Positions 10,001 through 17,283 of a stretch of 64,000 nt of DNA are shown here, in pieces. The position numbers were made by a program, and so were the translations under genes. The DNA is from Oceanicola sp. 502str15 (GTDB lineage: Bacteria > Pseudomonadota > Alphaproteobacteria > Rhodobacterales > Rhodobacteraceae): positions 1,550,001-1,614,000 of the forward strand of contig NZ_WYDQ01000001.1 in NCBI RefSeq assembly GCF_024105635.1, in the 5' to 3' direction. Positions within the stretch are counted from its first letter, which is position 1; each line of letters opens with the position of its first letter. The notes beneath the pieces were generated by a model. That model saw only the letters and a list, made by a program, of their open reading frames with translations, was not told the DNA's origin and did not search any database.

Positions 10001-10897
10001 GAGCTGGAGGTCGAAGTTGCCCTCGCGGTCGCGGGTTGCCCGCATCGCCGCCCCGGTGATGGTGATGCCGCGCGGCTGCACCCGCCCGTGCAGCAGCGCG
10101 CCCTTGTCGAGCCGCGCGCCCATGGCGGGCACATGCACGATATGGGTGCCGTCGGCGGCGCGGATATCGACATCGCGGAAGGTGACGCGCGGCAGCGCGG
10201 TGCGCTGGAAGATCACGAACAGCCCGCCCACGCTGACCTGCGCGCCGCCCAGCCCCTCGTTCAGCCGCGCCTGCACCCGCTCGGCGAGCCATGCGGGCGC
10301 GGGCAACTCGCGCCCGGCGGTGAGCAGGATGGCAAGGATCACCGCCACCACGCAGAGCACCGCGATGTCGAAGGCCCAGACGATCGGGCGCGCCAGCAGC
10401 CGCCGCTTGCGGCCCCGGCTGCGTTTGCGCGCCTTCGGGTCGGCGGCAGGGCTTGGCGCGCCCTCGGGCTCCTCGCCATCCTCGGGCTCGGGCTCGGGCT
10501 CCAGCGCCCCGCCTTCGCGCAGCGCCTCCACCACCGCCGCGCCGCCCGTCACCGGCACCTCCGCCGCGCCAAGCGCCGGGGCGGCGCTTTCGGCCGGAAG
10601 CTCGGCCTCCAACCCCACCCGCTCGGGGGTCAGCAGCAGCACCGGCAGGCGCTCGGGCACATCGGGGTCGCGCTCGGGCACCCCCAGCGGCGGGGCCGCG
10701 CCCTCGGTCGCCGCAGGCCCCAGCCGCCCGGCCTCCCGCGCCTCCGCAGCCAGCCGCTCGGCCTCCGCGGCGGCATCGAACCACCGCGCAGCAGGTTCCG
10801 CATCCGTCTCCGTTGCGGCCCCTTGAGGCTTTTCTCTGGGCGGGCTCATCGGCCGTATTGGTCCTTCAGCTCTGGTCCCTCTGCTCTTGTGCGCCAT
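7079..10897 (-). CDS. AsmA-like / DUF3971 (YhdP-type) membrane-anchored protein
   Basis: A 1272-residue protein with a long N-terminal cytoplasmic region (about 1-168) rich in Ala, Pro and Glu, a basic patch KARKRSRGRKRR, one transmembrane helix (about 170-192) and a very long periplasmic beta-rich body. The body resembles the DUF3971/AsmA-like C-terminal families, whose best-studied relatives (YhdP, TamB, AsmA) are thought to bridge inner and outer membranes and move phospholipids. The C-terminus carries the usual AsmA-like block (GISMAGVYDMNRDYMQIQGV). An alternative start is Met17 (10849). It is divergent from bcp with only 56 bases between. Odd features are the length of the cytosolic tail and an EPEPEPE run encoded by a hexanucleotide repeat near 10480-10501. 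Confidence 0.85.
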   Translation of the reverse strand: MAHKSRGTRAEGPIRPMSPPREKPQGAATETDAEPAARWFDAAAEAERLAAEAREAGRLGPAATEGAAPPLGVPERDPDVPERLPVLLLTPERVGLEAELPAESAAPALGAAEVPVTGGAAVVEALREGGALEPEPEPEDGEEPEGAPSPAADPKARKRSRGRKRRLLARPIVWAFDIAVLCVVAVILAILLTAGRELPAPAWLAERVQARLNEGLGGAQVSVGGLFVIFQRTALPRVTFRDVDIRAADGTHIVHVPAMGARLDKGALLHGRVQPRGITITGAAMRATRDREGNFDLQLGDVEMSWEGTGNLAGLLGALDDMLALPSFAPIEEIAADNLVLEFFDARTGREWVLYDGTLSITQTDSEVSARLGLQLAADSVGPAGTAAPERDADGSELAGGAAGFEVAPAQVALSFSSRKGAVSAELAASVDGVAAQDIATLSPATAFLDLIAAPISGSMRARVDEAGSLDELAGRLEIGAGAIEPGQGQAPIRLDGGRSYFRYQPEAARLVFDELSLSAPDGSFSASGQAYLEGVEETGWPTDLVGQLAFSGVTVDPSGVFERGLDFQSGALDLKLSLDPLRLRIGQMVLEGEEVVLRARGGARPVPEGWEASLDLEVDRIDHSQLLALWPLALATKTREWIEERVQAGELFNVKGALRARPGEARPLLSLVYEFRDAVVLPLPTLPPVEGASGYSSISEDAYTLSLDAGYMDAPEGGRIDVAGSVLRVPDVHQEPADMEIQLTSQSTATAVLSVLDQEPWNFMSKAGQPVDLAEGQAALEGVIRFPLIENVPKEQIEFRVGGVLTGVRSEKVVPGRTLTSERLEVLAHGEEIVISGPGRIEGLPITAAWVQPIDRPGPQPSRVEGTIELSQAFVDRFNIGLPKGMVSGAGTGQFTIDLARGQAPRFTLRSDLNRMGLSIRELAWSMGQAATGSLRVEGQLGEPPVIDRLELSAPGLSAEGRVSLNPGGGLRTAEFSRVRAGAWIDAPVTLTGRGKGATPAVSVRGGWVDIRRTSFAQGGGSDTAGAPMSLALDRLIISDSIALTGFRSELKTRGGLNGTFRGAVNGAAQVSGSVVPVRGKTAVRIASDDAGRVFRAAGLFKKGRGGAMQLTLTPRPEPGQYNGELRVKNVRVQSAPGLAALLNAISVVGLLEQANGPGILLSNTEVDFRLTPNAVQISHGSAVGPSVGISMAGVYDMNRDYMQIQGVFSPIYVLNGIGRIISKKGEGFFGFNYKMTGPTSGPKVSVNPLSVLTPGIFREIFRQPPPKLAN

Positions 10898-10953
10898 ATT
10901 CGCAGGAGCCGCGCGATTTGAGAAGCGCCTTGGACAACAGCGAGGAGACCCCG

Positions 10954-11415
10954 ATGGACCTGACCGGCCAGCACGCCCCCGACTTCACCCTGCCCCGCGA
11001 CGGCGGCGGCGAGGTAACCCTCTCCGCCCTGCGCCCCGCGCCCGTGGTGCTTTATTTCTACCCGCGAGACGACACGCCGGGCTGCACCACCGAGGCAATC
11101 GAGTTCACCGCCGCGCTGGCGGAGTTCGAGGCCGCCGGGGCAAAGATCGTCGGCGTCAGCCGCGACACCGTGGCCAAGCACGAAAAGTTCATCGCCAAGC
11201 ACGGGCTCGGAATCCCGCTGGTGGCCGACGAGGAGGGCACGGTCTGCGAGGCCTATGGCACCTGGGTCGAGAAGAACATGTACGGCAAGAAGAGCATGGG
11301 CATCGAGCGGGCCACCTTCCTGATCGGCGGCGACGGCACGGTGGTGCGCGAGTGGCGCAAGGTGAAGGTGAAGGGCCATGTCGACGAGGTTCTGGAGGCG
11401 GTGAAGGGGCTCTGA
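10954..11415 (+). CDS. bcp: Thioredoxin-dependent peroxiredoxin (Bcp/PrxQ)
   Basis: A 153-residue cytoplasmic peroxiredoxin that reduces hydrogen peroxide and organic peroxides. The peroxidatic cysteine is C44 in the DTPGCTTE motif. The resolving cysteine found five residues later in many PrxQ proteins is absent (isoleucine at 49). The only other cysteine is C98 in TVCEAYG, so this is a one-Cys type or uses C98. The start is chosen from GAGGAG at 10942-10947, eleven bases before the ATG; the frame is open much further upstream, but that part overlaps the divergent gene. A copy of the inverted-repeat element follows 14 bases after the stop. Confidence 0.93.
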   Translation: MDLTGQHAPDFTLPRDGGGEVTLSALRPAPVVLYFYPRDDTPGCTTEAIEFTAALAEFEAAGAKIVGVSRDTVAKHEKFIAKHGLGIPLVADEEGTVCEAYGTWVEKNMYGKKSMGIERATFLIGGDGTVVREWRKVKVKGHVDEVLEAVKGL

Positions 11416-11428
11416 GCGTCGCGGCAAG

Positions 11429-11565
11429 CCGTGCAGCGCCGTCCCGCGGGGTGGCGCATGCACCCTTTGTCGGTGCCACTTTATGGTGCCGTGGTCATCT
11501 TCCCTCGATGGCAGCAACCAGCCTCACCGAAGCGCCGCCCCGGGGGGCGGGACGGCGCTGCACGG
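11429..11565. repeat. Inverted-repeat-ended intergenic element, copy 2
   Basis: This is the reverse-orientation counterpart of the element at 4520-4657: 137 bp with the same 12-bp ends, CCGTGCAGCGCC at 11429-11440 and GGCGCTGCACGG at 11554-11565. Read on the minus strand it aligns with copy 1 from GGCGAAGCCG to the other end, with substitutions but almost no length change. It lies in the 235-base gap between bcp and the DUF455 gene. Just beyond it, TTGGCTC (11576-11582) and GAGCCAA (11595-11601) form a separate 7-bp inverted repeat. Confidence 0.8.
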
Positions 11566-11650
11566 CGGCTTCGCCTTGGCTCCGTGCGGGGGCAGAGCCA
11601 AACCGGGCGCACGGCTTCCCCCCGCCGCCCGCCTCCCCTAGAACCGCCCC

Positions 11651-12457
11651 ATGACCAGCACCCTCGCCGCCCTCGCCACCCAAGTCCTCACCTGCCCCGA
11701 AGGCCGGGGCAAGGCCGAGCTGTCGCGCCGCAATGCCGCGCTCTGGCTGGCCTCCCGCGAGGCCGGCAGCCCGCTCGACATCGGCACCGCCGCCCCGCCC
11801 GAGGCCCCGGCCCGCCCCGAGCGCCCGGCCCTGCTCGACCCGCGCGACGTGCCCCGCCGCCGCCCCGGCACCGAGGCGGGCCGCAAGGCGATCCTCCATG
11901 CCGTCGCCCATATCGAGCTGAACGCCATCGACCTGCACTGGGACATCATCGCCCGCTTCACCGACACGCCCATGCCGCTCGGCTTCTACGACGACTGGGT
12001 GCGCGCGGCGGATGACGAGAGCCGCCACTTCATGCTGATGGACGATTGCCTCGCAGAGCTTGGCATGGGCTATGGCAGCCTCGATGCCCACGCCGGCATG
12101 TGGCGCGCCGCCTCCGACACCGCCCATGACCTGCCCGCCCGGCTCGCCGTGGTGCCGATGGTGCTGGAAGCCCGCGGGCTCGACGTGACGCCGGGCATGA
12201 TCGCGCTGTTTTCCAAGGCGGGCGCCACCAGCGCCGTGGCCGCGCTGGAAACCATCTACGCCGAGGAGGTCGCCCACGTGGCCTATGGGTCCAAGTGGTT
12301 CAACTGGCTCTGCGGGCGCGACGGGCTGGACCCGAAAGAGGCCTTCCACAGCCTCGTGCGCCAGTACTTCCCGGGCGGTCCGAAGCCGCCCTTCAACGAG
12401 GAAAAACGCGCCGAAGCCGGGATGCCCCCCGATTTCTACTGGCCCCTCGTCACCTGA
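11651..12457 (+). CDS. DUF455 ferritin-like protein
   Basis: A 268-residue DUF455 protein. The family has a ferritin-like four-helix bundle expected to bind a di-iron or similar metal centre; its reaction is not established. Visible metal-ligand candidates are the glutamates and histidines in HIELNAIDLHWD, DDESRHFML, VLEARGLD and ETIYAEEVAHVAYG, which are the repeating ExxH-type elements of the bundle. Length and C-terminus (PPDFYWPL) are typical. The gene starts with ATG and stands alone between the repeat element and the M23 peptidase gene. The bcp gene lies upstream on the same strand, but the repeat between them makes a shared operon doubtful. Confidence 0.88.
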   Translation: MTSTLAALATQVLTCPEGRGKAELSRRNAALWLASREAGSPLDIGTAAPPEAPARPERPALLDPRDVPRRRPGTEAGRKAILHAVAHIELNAIDLHWDIIARFTDTPMPLGFYDDWVRAADDESRHFMLMDDCLAELGMGYGSLDAHAGMWRAASDTAHDLPARLAVVPMVLEARGLDVTPGMIALFSKAGATSAVAALETIYAEEVAHVAYGSKWFNWLCGRDGLDPKEAFHSLVRQYFPGGPKPPFNEEKRAEAGMPPDFYWPLVT

Positions 12458-12705
12458 GGCCGGGGGGCCCCGCACCCCCTCCGCGCCCCTGCGACCGCCC
12501 GCCGCAGCCCGTGCCGCAGCACGCGAAAACACGCCCGCATCTCGGCAGAAAACCGCCGAATCACCCGCCACACCCATGGGTTAACTACACTGTGTGGCCT
12601 GCAAAACTTGCCATCCGGCAGAGGGTTGGGCTAACAGGACTGCATCCGATGGGTCGCTGGGGGGCCTTTCGGTGTAATTGGGGTACGGGGAACAGGAACG
12701 GATCA

Positions 12706-14028
12706 TTGAAAGCACGCGTCTTGCATCGCATGCACAGCGCCCTTGAGCGCCACTTGCCCGAGCAGCGGCTGTTTCTGCGCTCGGATACCGAAACCCGGTT
12801 CATCCGGCTGCGTCCCGAAACCCAGCTCATCGCGCTGGCGGGATCTGCGCTGGTGGTCGGCTGGGCGATCATCGCCACCGCCGTCCTGCTGATGGATTCC
12901 ATCGGATCGGGCTCGATCCGCGAACAGGCCGCCCGCGAGCAGCGCAGCTACGAAATGCGCCTCAACGCCCTCTCCGGCCAGCGCGACGCCCGCGCCGAAG
13001 AGGCCGCCGCCGCGCAGGAGCGTTTCAACGCCGCGCTGGCCCAGATTTCGGTGATGCAGTCGCAACTGCTCGCCTCCGAAGACCGCCGCCGCGAGCTGGA
13101 AACCGGCATCGGCGTGGTGCAGAGCACCCTGCGCCGCACCATGAAGGAGCGCGACGCCGCGCTCGAGGGGCAGGCCGAGGCCATCGCCACGCTCGAAGGC
13201 GCCACCGGCTCCGCAAAGACCACCGACGGACGGCTGAGCGATGTCGAGGGCACCGTCGACTTCCTGACCGTGGCGCTCGAGAGCACCGCGCGCGAGCGCG
13301 ACGCCATGGCCTCCACCGCCGCCGCGGCGCGCGAAGAGGCCCAGGCGCTGGCCTTCGAGCGCGAGCTGATCCTCGATCGCAACGACCAGATCTTCACCCA
13401 GCTCGAAGAGGCGCTGACCGTGTCGGTCGCCCCGCTCGACAAGATGTTCCGCGATGCCGGCCTGCCGCCGGACCAGCTGATCAACACCGTCAAGCGCGGC
13501 TACTCGGGCCAGGGCGGCCCGCTGACACCGCTGACCTTCTCGACCAAGGGCCTGCCGCTGAACATGGGGCAGAACCGGGCCAACAACATCCTGCGCGGCC
13601 TCGAGCGGATGGACTACTACCGTATCGCCGCGCAAAAGGCGCCCTTCGCGGTGCCGGTCAAATCGGCCTTCCGCTTCACCTCCGGCTTCGGGCCGCGCTG
13701 GGGCCGGATGCACAACGGCACCGACTTCGCCGCCGGCTACGGCACCCCGATCTACGCCACCGGTGACGGCGTCGTGATCCACGCCGGACGCCAGTCGGGC
13801 TATGGCAACCTGGTGAAGATCCAGCACGAGTTCGGCATCGAAACCCGCTATGCGCATATGAGCGCCGTTCGCGTTAAAGTTGGCCAAAGGGTATCGCGCG
13901 GGGATCGTATCGGTGATATGGGAAGCACCGGACGGTCCACCGGCGTCCACCTCCACTACGAAGTGCGGGTCGGCGGCAAGCCGGTGAACCCGATGACCTA
14001 CATCAAGGCAGGACAAGATGTTTTCTAA
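12706..14028 (+). CDS. M23 (LytM-type) peptidoglycan endopeptidase
   Basis: A 440-residue inner-membrane-anchored protein: a short cytoplasmic N-terminus, one transmembrane helix (about 40-62), a long coiled coil (about 75-225), a linker and a C-terminal LytM zinc peptidase domain (about 320-430). Zinc and catalytic residues are present: H336 and D340 in HNGTDF, and H415 and H417 in HLHYEV, so it should be active rather than a degenerate activator. Substrate would be peptidoglycan cross-bridges. I chose TTG at 12706 because AGGAACGG precedes it at good spacing and the resulting MKARVLHRMHSALE fits relatives; ATG at 12730 is the alternative. It overlaps the bactofilin gene by 11 bases, suggesting translational coupling. 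Confidence 0.9.
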   Translation: MKARVLHRMHSALERHLPEQRLFLRSDTETRFIRLRPETQLIALAGSALVVGWAIIATAVLLMDSIGSGSIREQAAREQRSYEMRLNALSGQRDARAEEAAAAQERFNAALAQISVMQSQLLASEDRRRELETGIGVVQSTLRRTMKERDAALEGQAEAIATLEGATGSAKTTDGRLSDVEGTVDFLTVALESTARERDAMASTAAAAREEAQALAFERELILDRNDQIFTQLEEALTVSVAPLDKMFRDAGLPPDQLINTVKRGYSGQGGPLTPLTFSTKGLPLNMGQNRANNILRGLERMDYYRIAAQKAPFAVPVKSAFRFTSGFGPRWGRMHNGTDFAAGYGTPIYATGDGVVIHAGRQSGYGNLVKIQHEFGIETRYAHMSAVRVKVGQRVSRGDRIGDMGSTGRSTGVHLHYEVRVGGKPVNPMTYIKAGQDVF

Positions 14029-14566
14029 ATCCAGGATCAACGAGCCTGGCGCCGGCGCTGGCGCCGATGCCGGCAAACCCTCCACGCCCGAGTCGTCTTC
14101 GGCCCCCACCGGCAAGCAGGCGACCACGCCGCCCTCGAGCAGCCCGGCACCCTCTTCCGCCTCCAGCGCGCCCAAGGCCAAGCCGCCCGCGTCGACGCTG
14201 TCGAGCGACCTCACCATCGTCGGCAACATCAAGACCACCGGCGACATCCAGATCGAAGGCACCGTGGAAGGCGACATTCGCGCCCACCTGCTGACCGTAG
14301 GCGAAGGCGCGACCGTGCGCGGCGAGTGCATCGCCGATGACGTCGTGGTCAACGGCCGCGTCGTGGGCCGGGTCCGTGGCCTGAAGGTCCGCCTCACCTC
14401 CACCGCCCGCGTCGAGGGTGACATCATCCACAAGACCATCGCGATCGAGAGCGGCGCCCACTTCGAGGGCTCGGTGCAACGCCAGGACGACCCGCTCGCC
14501 TCCGGCAACACCTCCGCGCCCAAGCCCCTGCCCTCCCCCGGCCCCGAGGCCAAGGCACAGGGCTGA
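14018..14566 (+). CDS. Bactofilin (polymer-forming cytoskeletal protein)
   Basis: A 182-residue bactofilin. A low-complexity Ala/Pro/Ser N-terminus (1-55) precedes the right-handed beta-helix core (about 60-160: LTIVGNIKTTGDIQIEGTVEGDI and following repeats), with a short disordered C-terminus. Bactofilins polymerise without nucleotide and recruit peptidoglycan enzymes to define local cell-wall growth. The gene overlaps the M23 peptidase gene, an arrangement known for bactofilins and LytM peptidases in other bacteria, so the two probably act together at the inner membrane. A hairpin terminator follows at 14600. Confidence 0.93.
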   Translation: MFSKSRINEPGAGAGADAGKPSTPESSSAPTGKQATTPPSSSPAPSSASSAPKAKPPASTLSSDLTIVGNIKTTGDIQIEGTVEGDIRAHLLTVGEGATVRGECIADDVVVNGRVVGRVRGLKVRLTSTARVEGDIIHKTIAIESGAHFEGSVQRQDDPLASGNTSAPKPLPSPGPEAKAQG

Positions 14567-14599
14567 TCGGAGCGCCCGACGCGCTTCACCGGAATTTCG

Positions 14600-14626
14600 A
14601 AAGGGCGTCCCGCGGGGCGCCCTTTT
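14600..14626 (+). terminator. Rho-independent terminator after the bactofilin gene
   Basis: AAAGGGCG (14600-14607) pairs perfectly with CGCCCTTT (14618-14625) around a ten-base loop, followed by T and GCATT. It lies 34 bases after the bactofilin stop and should end the M23-bactofilin transcript. Confidence 0.75.
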
Positions 14627-14699
14627 GCATTGGTGTCCTTTGGTTCGGCAGAGGCGCCCGGGGGGCGGATGGCGCGCCCTCTTTGCGTTTCGGAGTCGG

Positions 14700-14789
14700 C
14701 TGTCGGTGGCCGCGCTGCGCGCGGCGGGCTGTCGGTGGCCTCGCTGCGCTCGGGGATGGCTCTCGGTGGCCTCGCTGCGCTCGGAAGGG
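14700..14789. repeat. Three tandem ~30-bp repeats
   Basis: Three head-to-tail copies of a unit starting CTGTCGGTGGCCTCGCTGCG: 14700-14728, 14729-14759 and 14760-14789 (periods 29 and 31). Copies 2 and 3 differ at few positions; copy 1 is more diverged at its 3' half. They fill most of the 357-base gap between the bactofilin terminator and the AEC permease gene. An open frame across them is not credible as a gene. Otherwise the gap holds only the AT-rich core at 14849-14873. Confidence 0.75.
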
Positions 14790-14848
14790 GAGCTGGGGGC
14801 GGCCGGGCGTGCCGGAACTGCTGCTGTGCTTGGGGCGTCGGGTGGTCT

Positions 14849-14873
14849 GGGATATTTGCAGCAAGAAAATGAA
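14849..14873. repeat. AT-rich core repeat (copy without hairpin array)
   Basis: GGGATATTTGCAGCAAGAAAATGAA is the reverse complement of the core seen at 1767-1792, here without the GC hairpin array. It lies about 50 bases before the AEC permease start. It contains the small palindrome TTGC-GCAA and an A/T tract and could act as a weak terminator-like structure. Confidence 0.7.
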
Positions 14874-14923
14874 CATGTGTAGTGCCTTGCAGCCGCGTTG
14901 ATCTGCGCTCATACCTCGGGCCC

Positions 14924-15880
14924 ATGGTTCAGGTTCTTTCGATCTCCGGCACGATCTTTGCCCTCATCGCGCTGGGCTGGGTGCTGGTGCGGCGCGGGGT
15001 GTTCGACGGCAAGGCGCTCGATGTGCTCGGCGGCTACGTGGTGACCTGCGCCCTGCCCGCGCTGATCTTTCGCGCGGTCTCGTCGCGGCCGGTGGGGGAG
15101 ACCTTCGACGCGGCCTACCTGCTGGTGCTGCTCGTCACCTCGCTGGCGCTCTTCGGGGCGGGCTACTGGCTGTTGCGGGGCGGCTTCGGCTGCACGCCGA
15201 CGGCGGCGACCTTCGGGGCGATGGGGATGAGCTGTGCGAACTCGGGCTTCGTCGGCTACCCGATGCTGGGACTGGCGCTGCCGGGGGTGGCGGAGCACGC
15301 GCTGGCGCTGAACATGAGCTTCGAAAACCTGGTGATGATCCCGCTGGTGCTGGCGCTGGCCGAAGCCGAGAAGGCGCGCGCGGCGGGGGCGACGACCGCG
15401 ATCGGCCCGCTCATCGCGCGCCGCCTGGCGGGCTCGCCGGTGATCCTGGCGCTCTTTGCCGGGCTTGCGGTGGCCGCGCTGGGGGTGCCGCTGCCGCAGG
15501 TGGTGACGGGGCCGGTGAACATTGTCGCCAACTCCTCGGCCGCGGTTTCGCTTGTGGTGATCGGGGGCGGGCTTGCGGCGCTGACCCTGCGCGACCTCGG
15601 GGCGCTGGCCTGGACCGTGACGGCCACCAAGCTGCTGGTGATGCCGGCCATCGCCTTTGCCCTGCTCACCGGGCTCGCGGCGCTCGGCCTCGCCCCTGCC
15701 CCGGCCTCCCTCGGCCCGGCGCTGCTGGTGATGACCGCCCTGCCGGCGATGTCGATCTACCCGGTGCTGGCGCGGCGCTACGGCGAGGTGACGACCCCCG
15801 CCGCGGTGCTGCTGTTGCAGACGCTGGCGAGCTTTGTGACGCTCACCGCACTGCTGGCGCTGCTCGGCCTGCCGGCCTGA
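14924..15880 (+). CDS. AEC-family permease (auxin efflux carrier-like)
   Basis: A 318-residue inner-membrane protein of the auxin efflux carrier family, with about ten hydrophobic segments across its length and the typical bipartite layout with a central loop (EAEKARAAGATTA, about 147-159). Substrates of bacterial members include small organic acids, but the substrate here cannot be predicted. Characteristic elements are the CALPALIF segment (about 44) and MSCANSGFVGYPM (about 103). The frame is open from 14882, but the ATG at 14924 gives the usual family start. The neighbouring prfB converges with it, leaving two bases between stops, so there is no room for a separate terminator. Confidence 0.88.
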   Translation: MVQVLSISGTIFALIALGWVLVRRGVFDGKALDVLGGYVVTCALPALIFRAVSSRPVGETFDAAYLLVLLVTSLALFGAGYWLLRGGFGCTPTAATFGAMGMSCANSGFVGYPMLGLALPGVAEHALALNMSFENLVMIPLVLALAEAEKARAAGATTAIGPLIARRLAGSPVILALFAGLAVAALGVPLPQVVTGPVNIVANSSAAVSLVVIGGGLAALTLRDLGALAWTVTATKLLVMPAIAFALLTGLAALGLAPAPASLGPALLVMTALPAMSIYPVLARRYGEVTTPAAVLLLQTLASFVTLTALLALLGLPA

Positions 15881-15882
15881 GA

Positions 15883-17007
15883 TCAGCCCTCGGCCTGGGC
15901 CTCGCTGCGGCTCTTGCCGGAAACATCCATTGCAAGGGTTGCGGCCATGAAGCCATCGAGATCGCCATCGAGCACGCCGCCGGTGTCGGAGGTCTCGTGG
16001 TTGGTGCGCAGGTCCTTCACCATCTGGTAGGGCTGGAGCACGTAGCTGCGGATCTGGTTGCCCCAGCCCGCAGAGCCCTTGCTTTCATGCGCGGCGTTGA
16101 TCGCCTCGTTGCGCTTGTCGAGCTCCATCTGGTAGAGGCGCGATTTCAGCGCCTTCATGGCGATGTCGCGGTTCTGGTGCTGGGATTTTTCCGAGCTGGT
16201 CACGACGATGCCGGTGGGGGCGTGGGTGATCCGCACGGCGGAGTCGGTGGTGTTGACGTGCTGGCCGCCGGCGCCCGAGGAGCGGTAGGTGTCGATGCGG
16301 ATGTCGGCGGGGTTCACCTCGATCTCGATGTTGTCATCGACCACCGGGTAGACCCAGACCGAGGCGAAGGAGGTTTCGCGGGTGCCCTTGCCGAAGGGGG
16401 AGATGCGCACGAGGCGGTGCACGCCGCTCTCGGACTTCAGCCAGCCATAGGCATTGGTGCCGCTGATCTTGTAGGAGACCGACTTGATGCCCGCCTCGGT
16501 GCCCGCTTCCTCGGATTGCAGCTCGACCTTGTAGCCACGCTTCTCGGCCCAGCGGACGTACATCCGCTGGAGCATCTGCGCCCAGTCGCAGGCCTCGGTG
16601 CCGCCGGCGCCGGCGTTGATCTCGAGGAAGGTGTCGTTGCCGTCGGCCTCGCCGTTCAGCAGCGCCTCGAGCTCCTTGGCGGCGGCGCGCTTTTCCAGCG
16701 CGACAAGGGCGTTCTCGGCCTCGGTGACGACCTCGGCGTCATCCTCGGCCTCGCCCATCTCGACCAGCTCGAGGTTGTCGTCGAGCTCCTGGGAGATGGC
16801 GTTATAGGTATCGAGGGAGTCGACCAGCATCTGGCGTTCGCGCATGAGCTTCTGCGCCTTGGCCGGGTCGTTCCAGAGATCGGGGTCTTCGGTGCGGGCG
16901 TTGAATTCTTCCAGCCGGTGCTGGGCGGTGTCGAGCCCCAGCCGCTGGCCCAGAAGCTCCAGCGATTTTCGTACCGCGTCTGCTGCGTTTTGCGCCTCGG
17001 CCCGCAT
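15883..17007 (-). CDS. prfB: Peptide chain release factor 2
   Basis: A 374-residue RF2 that reads UGA and UAA and releases the finished polypeptide. The stop-codon recognition tripeptide SPF is present (RISPFG), as is the GGQ hydrolysis motif at 247-249 in SSGAGGQHVN. The frame is uninterrupted from the ATG at 17007, so there is no programmed +1 frameshift of the Escherichia coli kind. It lies downstream of the PBP1A gene on the same strand, separated by 276 bases that hold the hairpin-array repeat, so it is probably transcribed separately. Confidence 0.97.
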   Translation of the reverse strand: MRAEAQNAADAVRKSLELLGQRLGLDTAQHRLEEFNARTEDPDLWNDPAKAQKLMRERQMLVDSLDTYNAISQELDDNLELVEMGEAEDDAEVVTEAENALVALEKRAAAKELEALLNGEADGNDTFLEINAGAGGTEACDWAQMLQRMYVRWAEKRGYKVELQSEEAGTEAGIKSVSYKISGTNAYGWLKSESGVHRLVRISPFGKGTRETSFASVWVYPVVDDNIEIEVNPADIRIDTYRSSGAGGQHVNTTDSAVRITHAPTGIVVTSSEKSQHQNRDIAMKALKSRLYQMELDKRNEAINAAHESKGSAGWGNQIRSYVLQPYQMVKDLRTNHETSDTGGVLDGDLDGFMAATLAMDVSGKSRSEAQAEG

Positions 17008-17135
17008 GGGTCTGCCCTTTCTTGTGGTTCGATGTGCCTGATACCGCGTGGGGCGGCGGGGGGCAAGAATGGTGGAGGGGGATGTGGTTGGGTGCGCCTT
17101 GCAGTTCAGGTCCAGTCCGCCTCACCGCACCGTTT

Positions 17136-17253
17136 AGTGGAGGCCAGCCCCCCACACCGCGGCTTTCAGTGGGGAGCCAGCCCCCCACACCGCGGCCTTC
17201 AGTGGGGCCAGCCCCCCACACCCCCCGGAGATATTTTCAGCAAGAAAATGAAC
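17136..17253. repeat. Hairpin array plus AT-rich core (intergenic repeat, copy 2)
   Basis: Three copies of AGTGGRGnCCAGCCCCCCAC-like palindromes start near 17136, 17168 and 17201 (periods 32-33), with CACCGCGGC.TTC linkers, followed by CCCCCCGGAG and the core GATATTTTCAGCAAGAAAATG (17229-17249). It is the inverse of the element at 1767-1852, with one more palindrome unit. It occupies the 276-base gap between the PBP1A stop and prfB start. Long frames reading GVGGWPPT across it are artefacts. Confidence 0.8.
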
Positions 17254-17283
17254 AGGCGTGGTGCGGGGGGCGGTGCCCTGCCC

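Noticed and set aside
7355..10921. 1188-codon open frame on the plus strand opposite the AsmA-like gene
   Set aside because: It is antisense to a well-supported gene; low-complexity Arg/Pro/His-rich translation is typical of GC-rich shadow frames.
14630..14872. 80-codon frame through the three tandem repeats
   Set aside because: No ribosome-binding sequence, repeat-derived composition and no domain.
15883..17007. Possible programmed frameshift in prfB
   Set aside because: The reading frame is continuous and full length with intact SPF and GGQ motifs.
16802..17221. Open frame reading VGGW repeats upstream of prfB
   Set aside because: It is the hairpin array translated, running into the prfB start in another frame.
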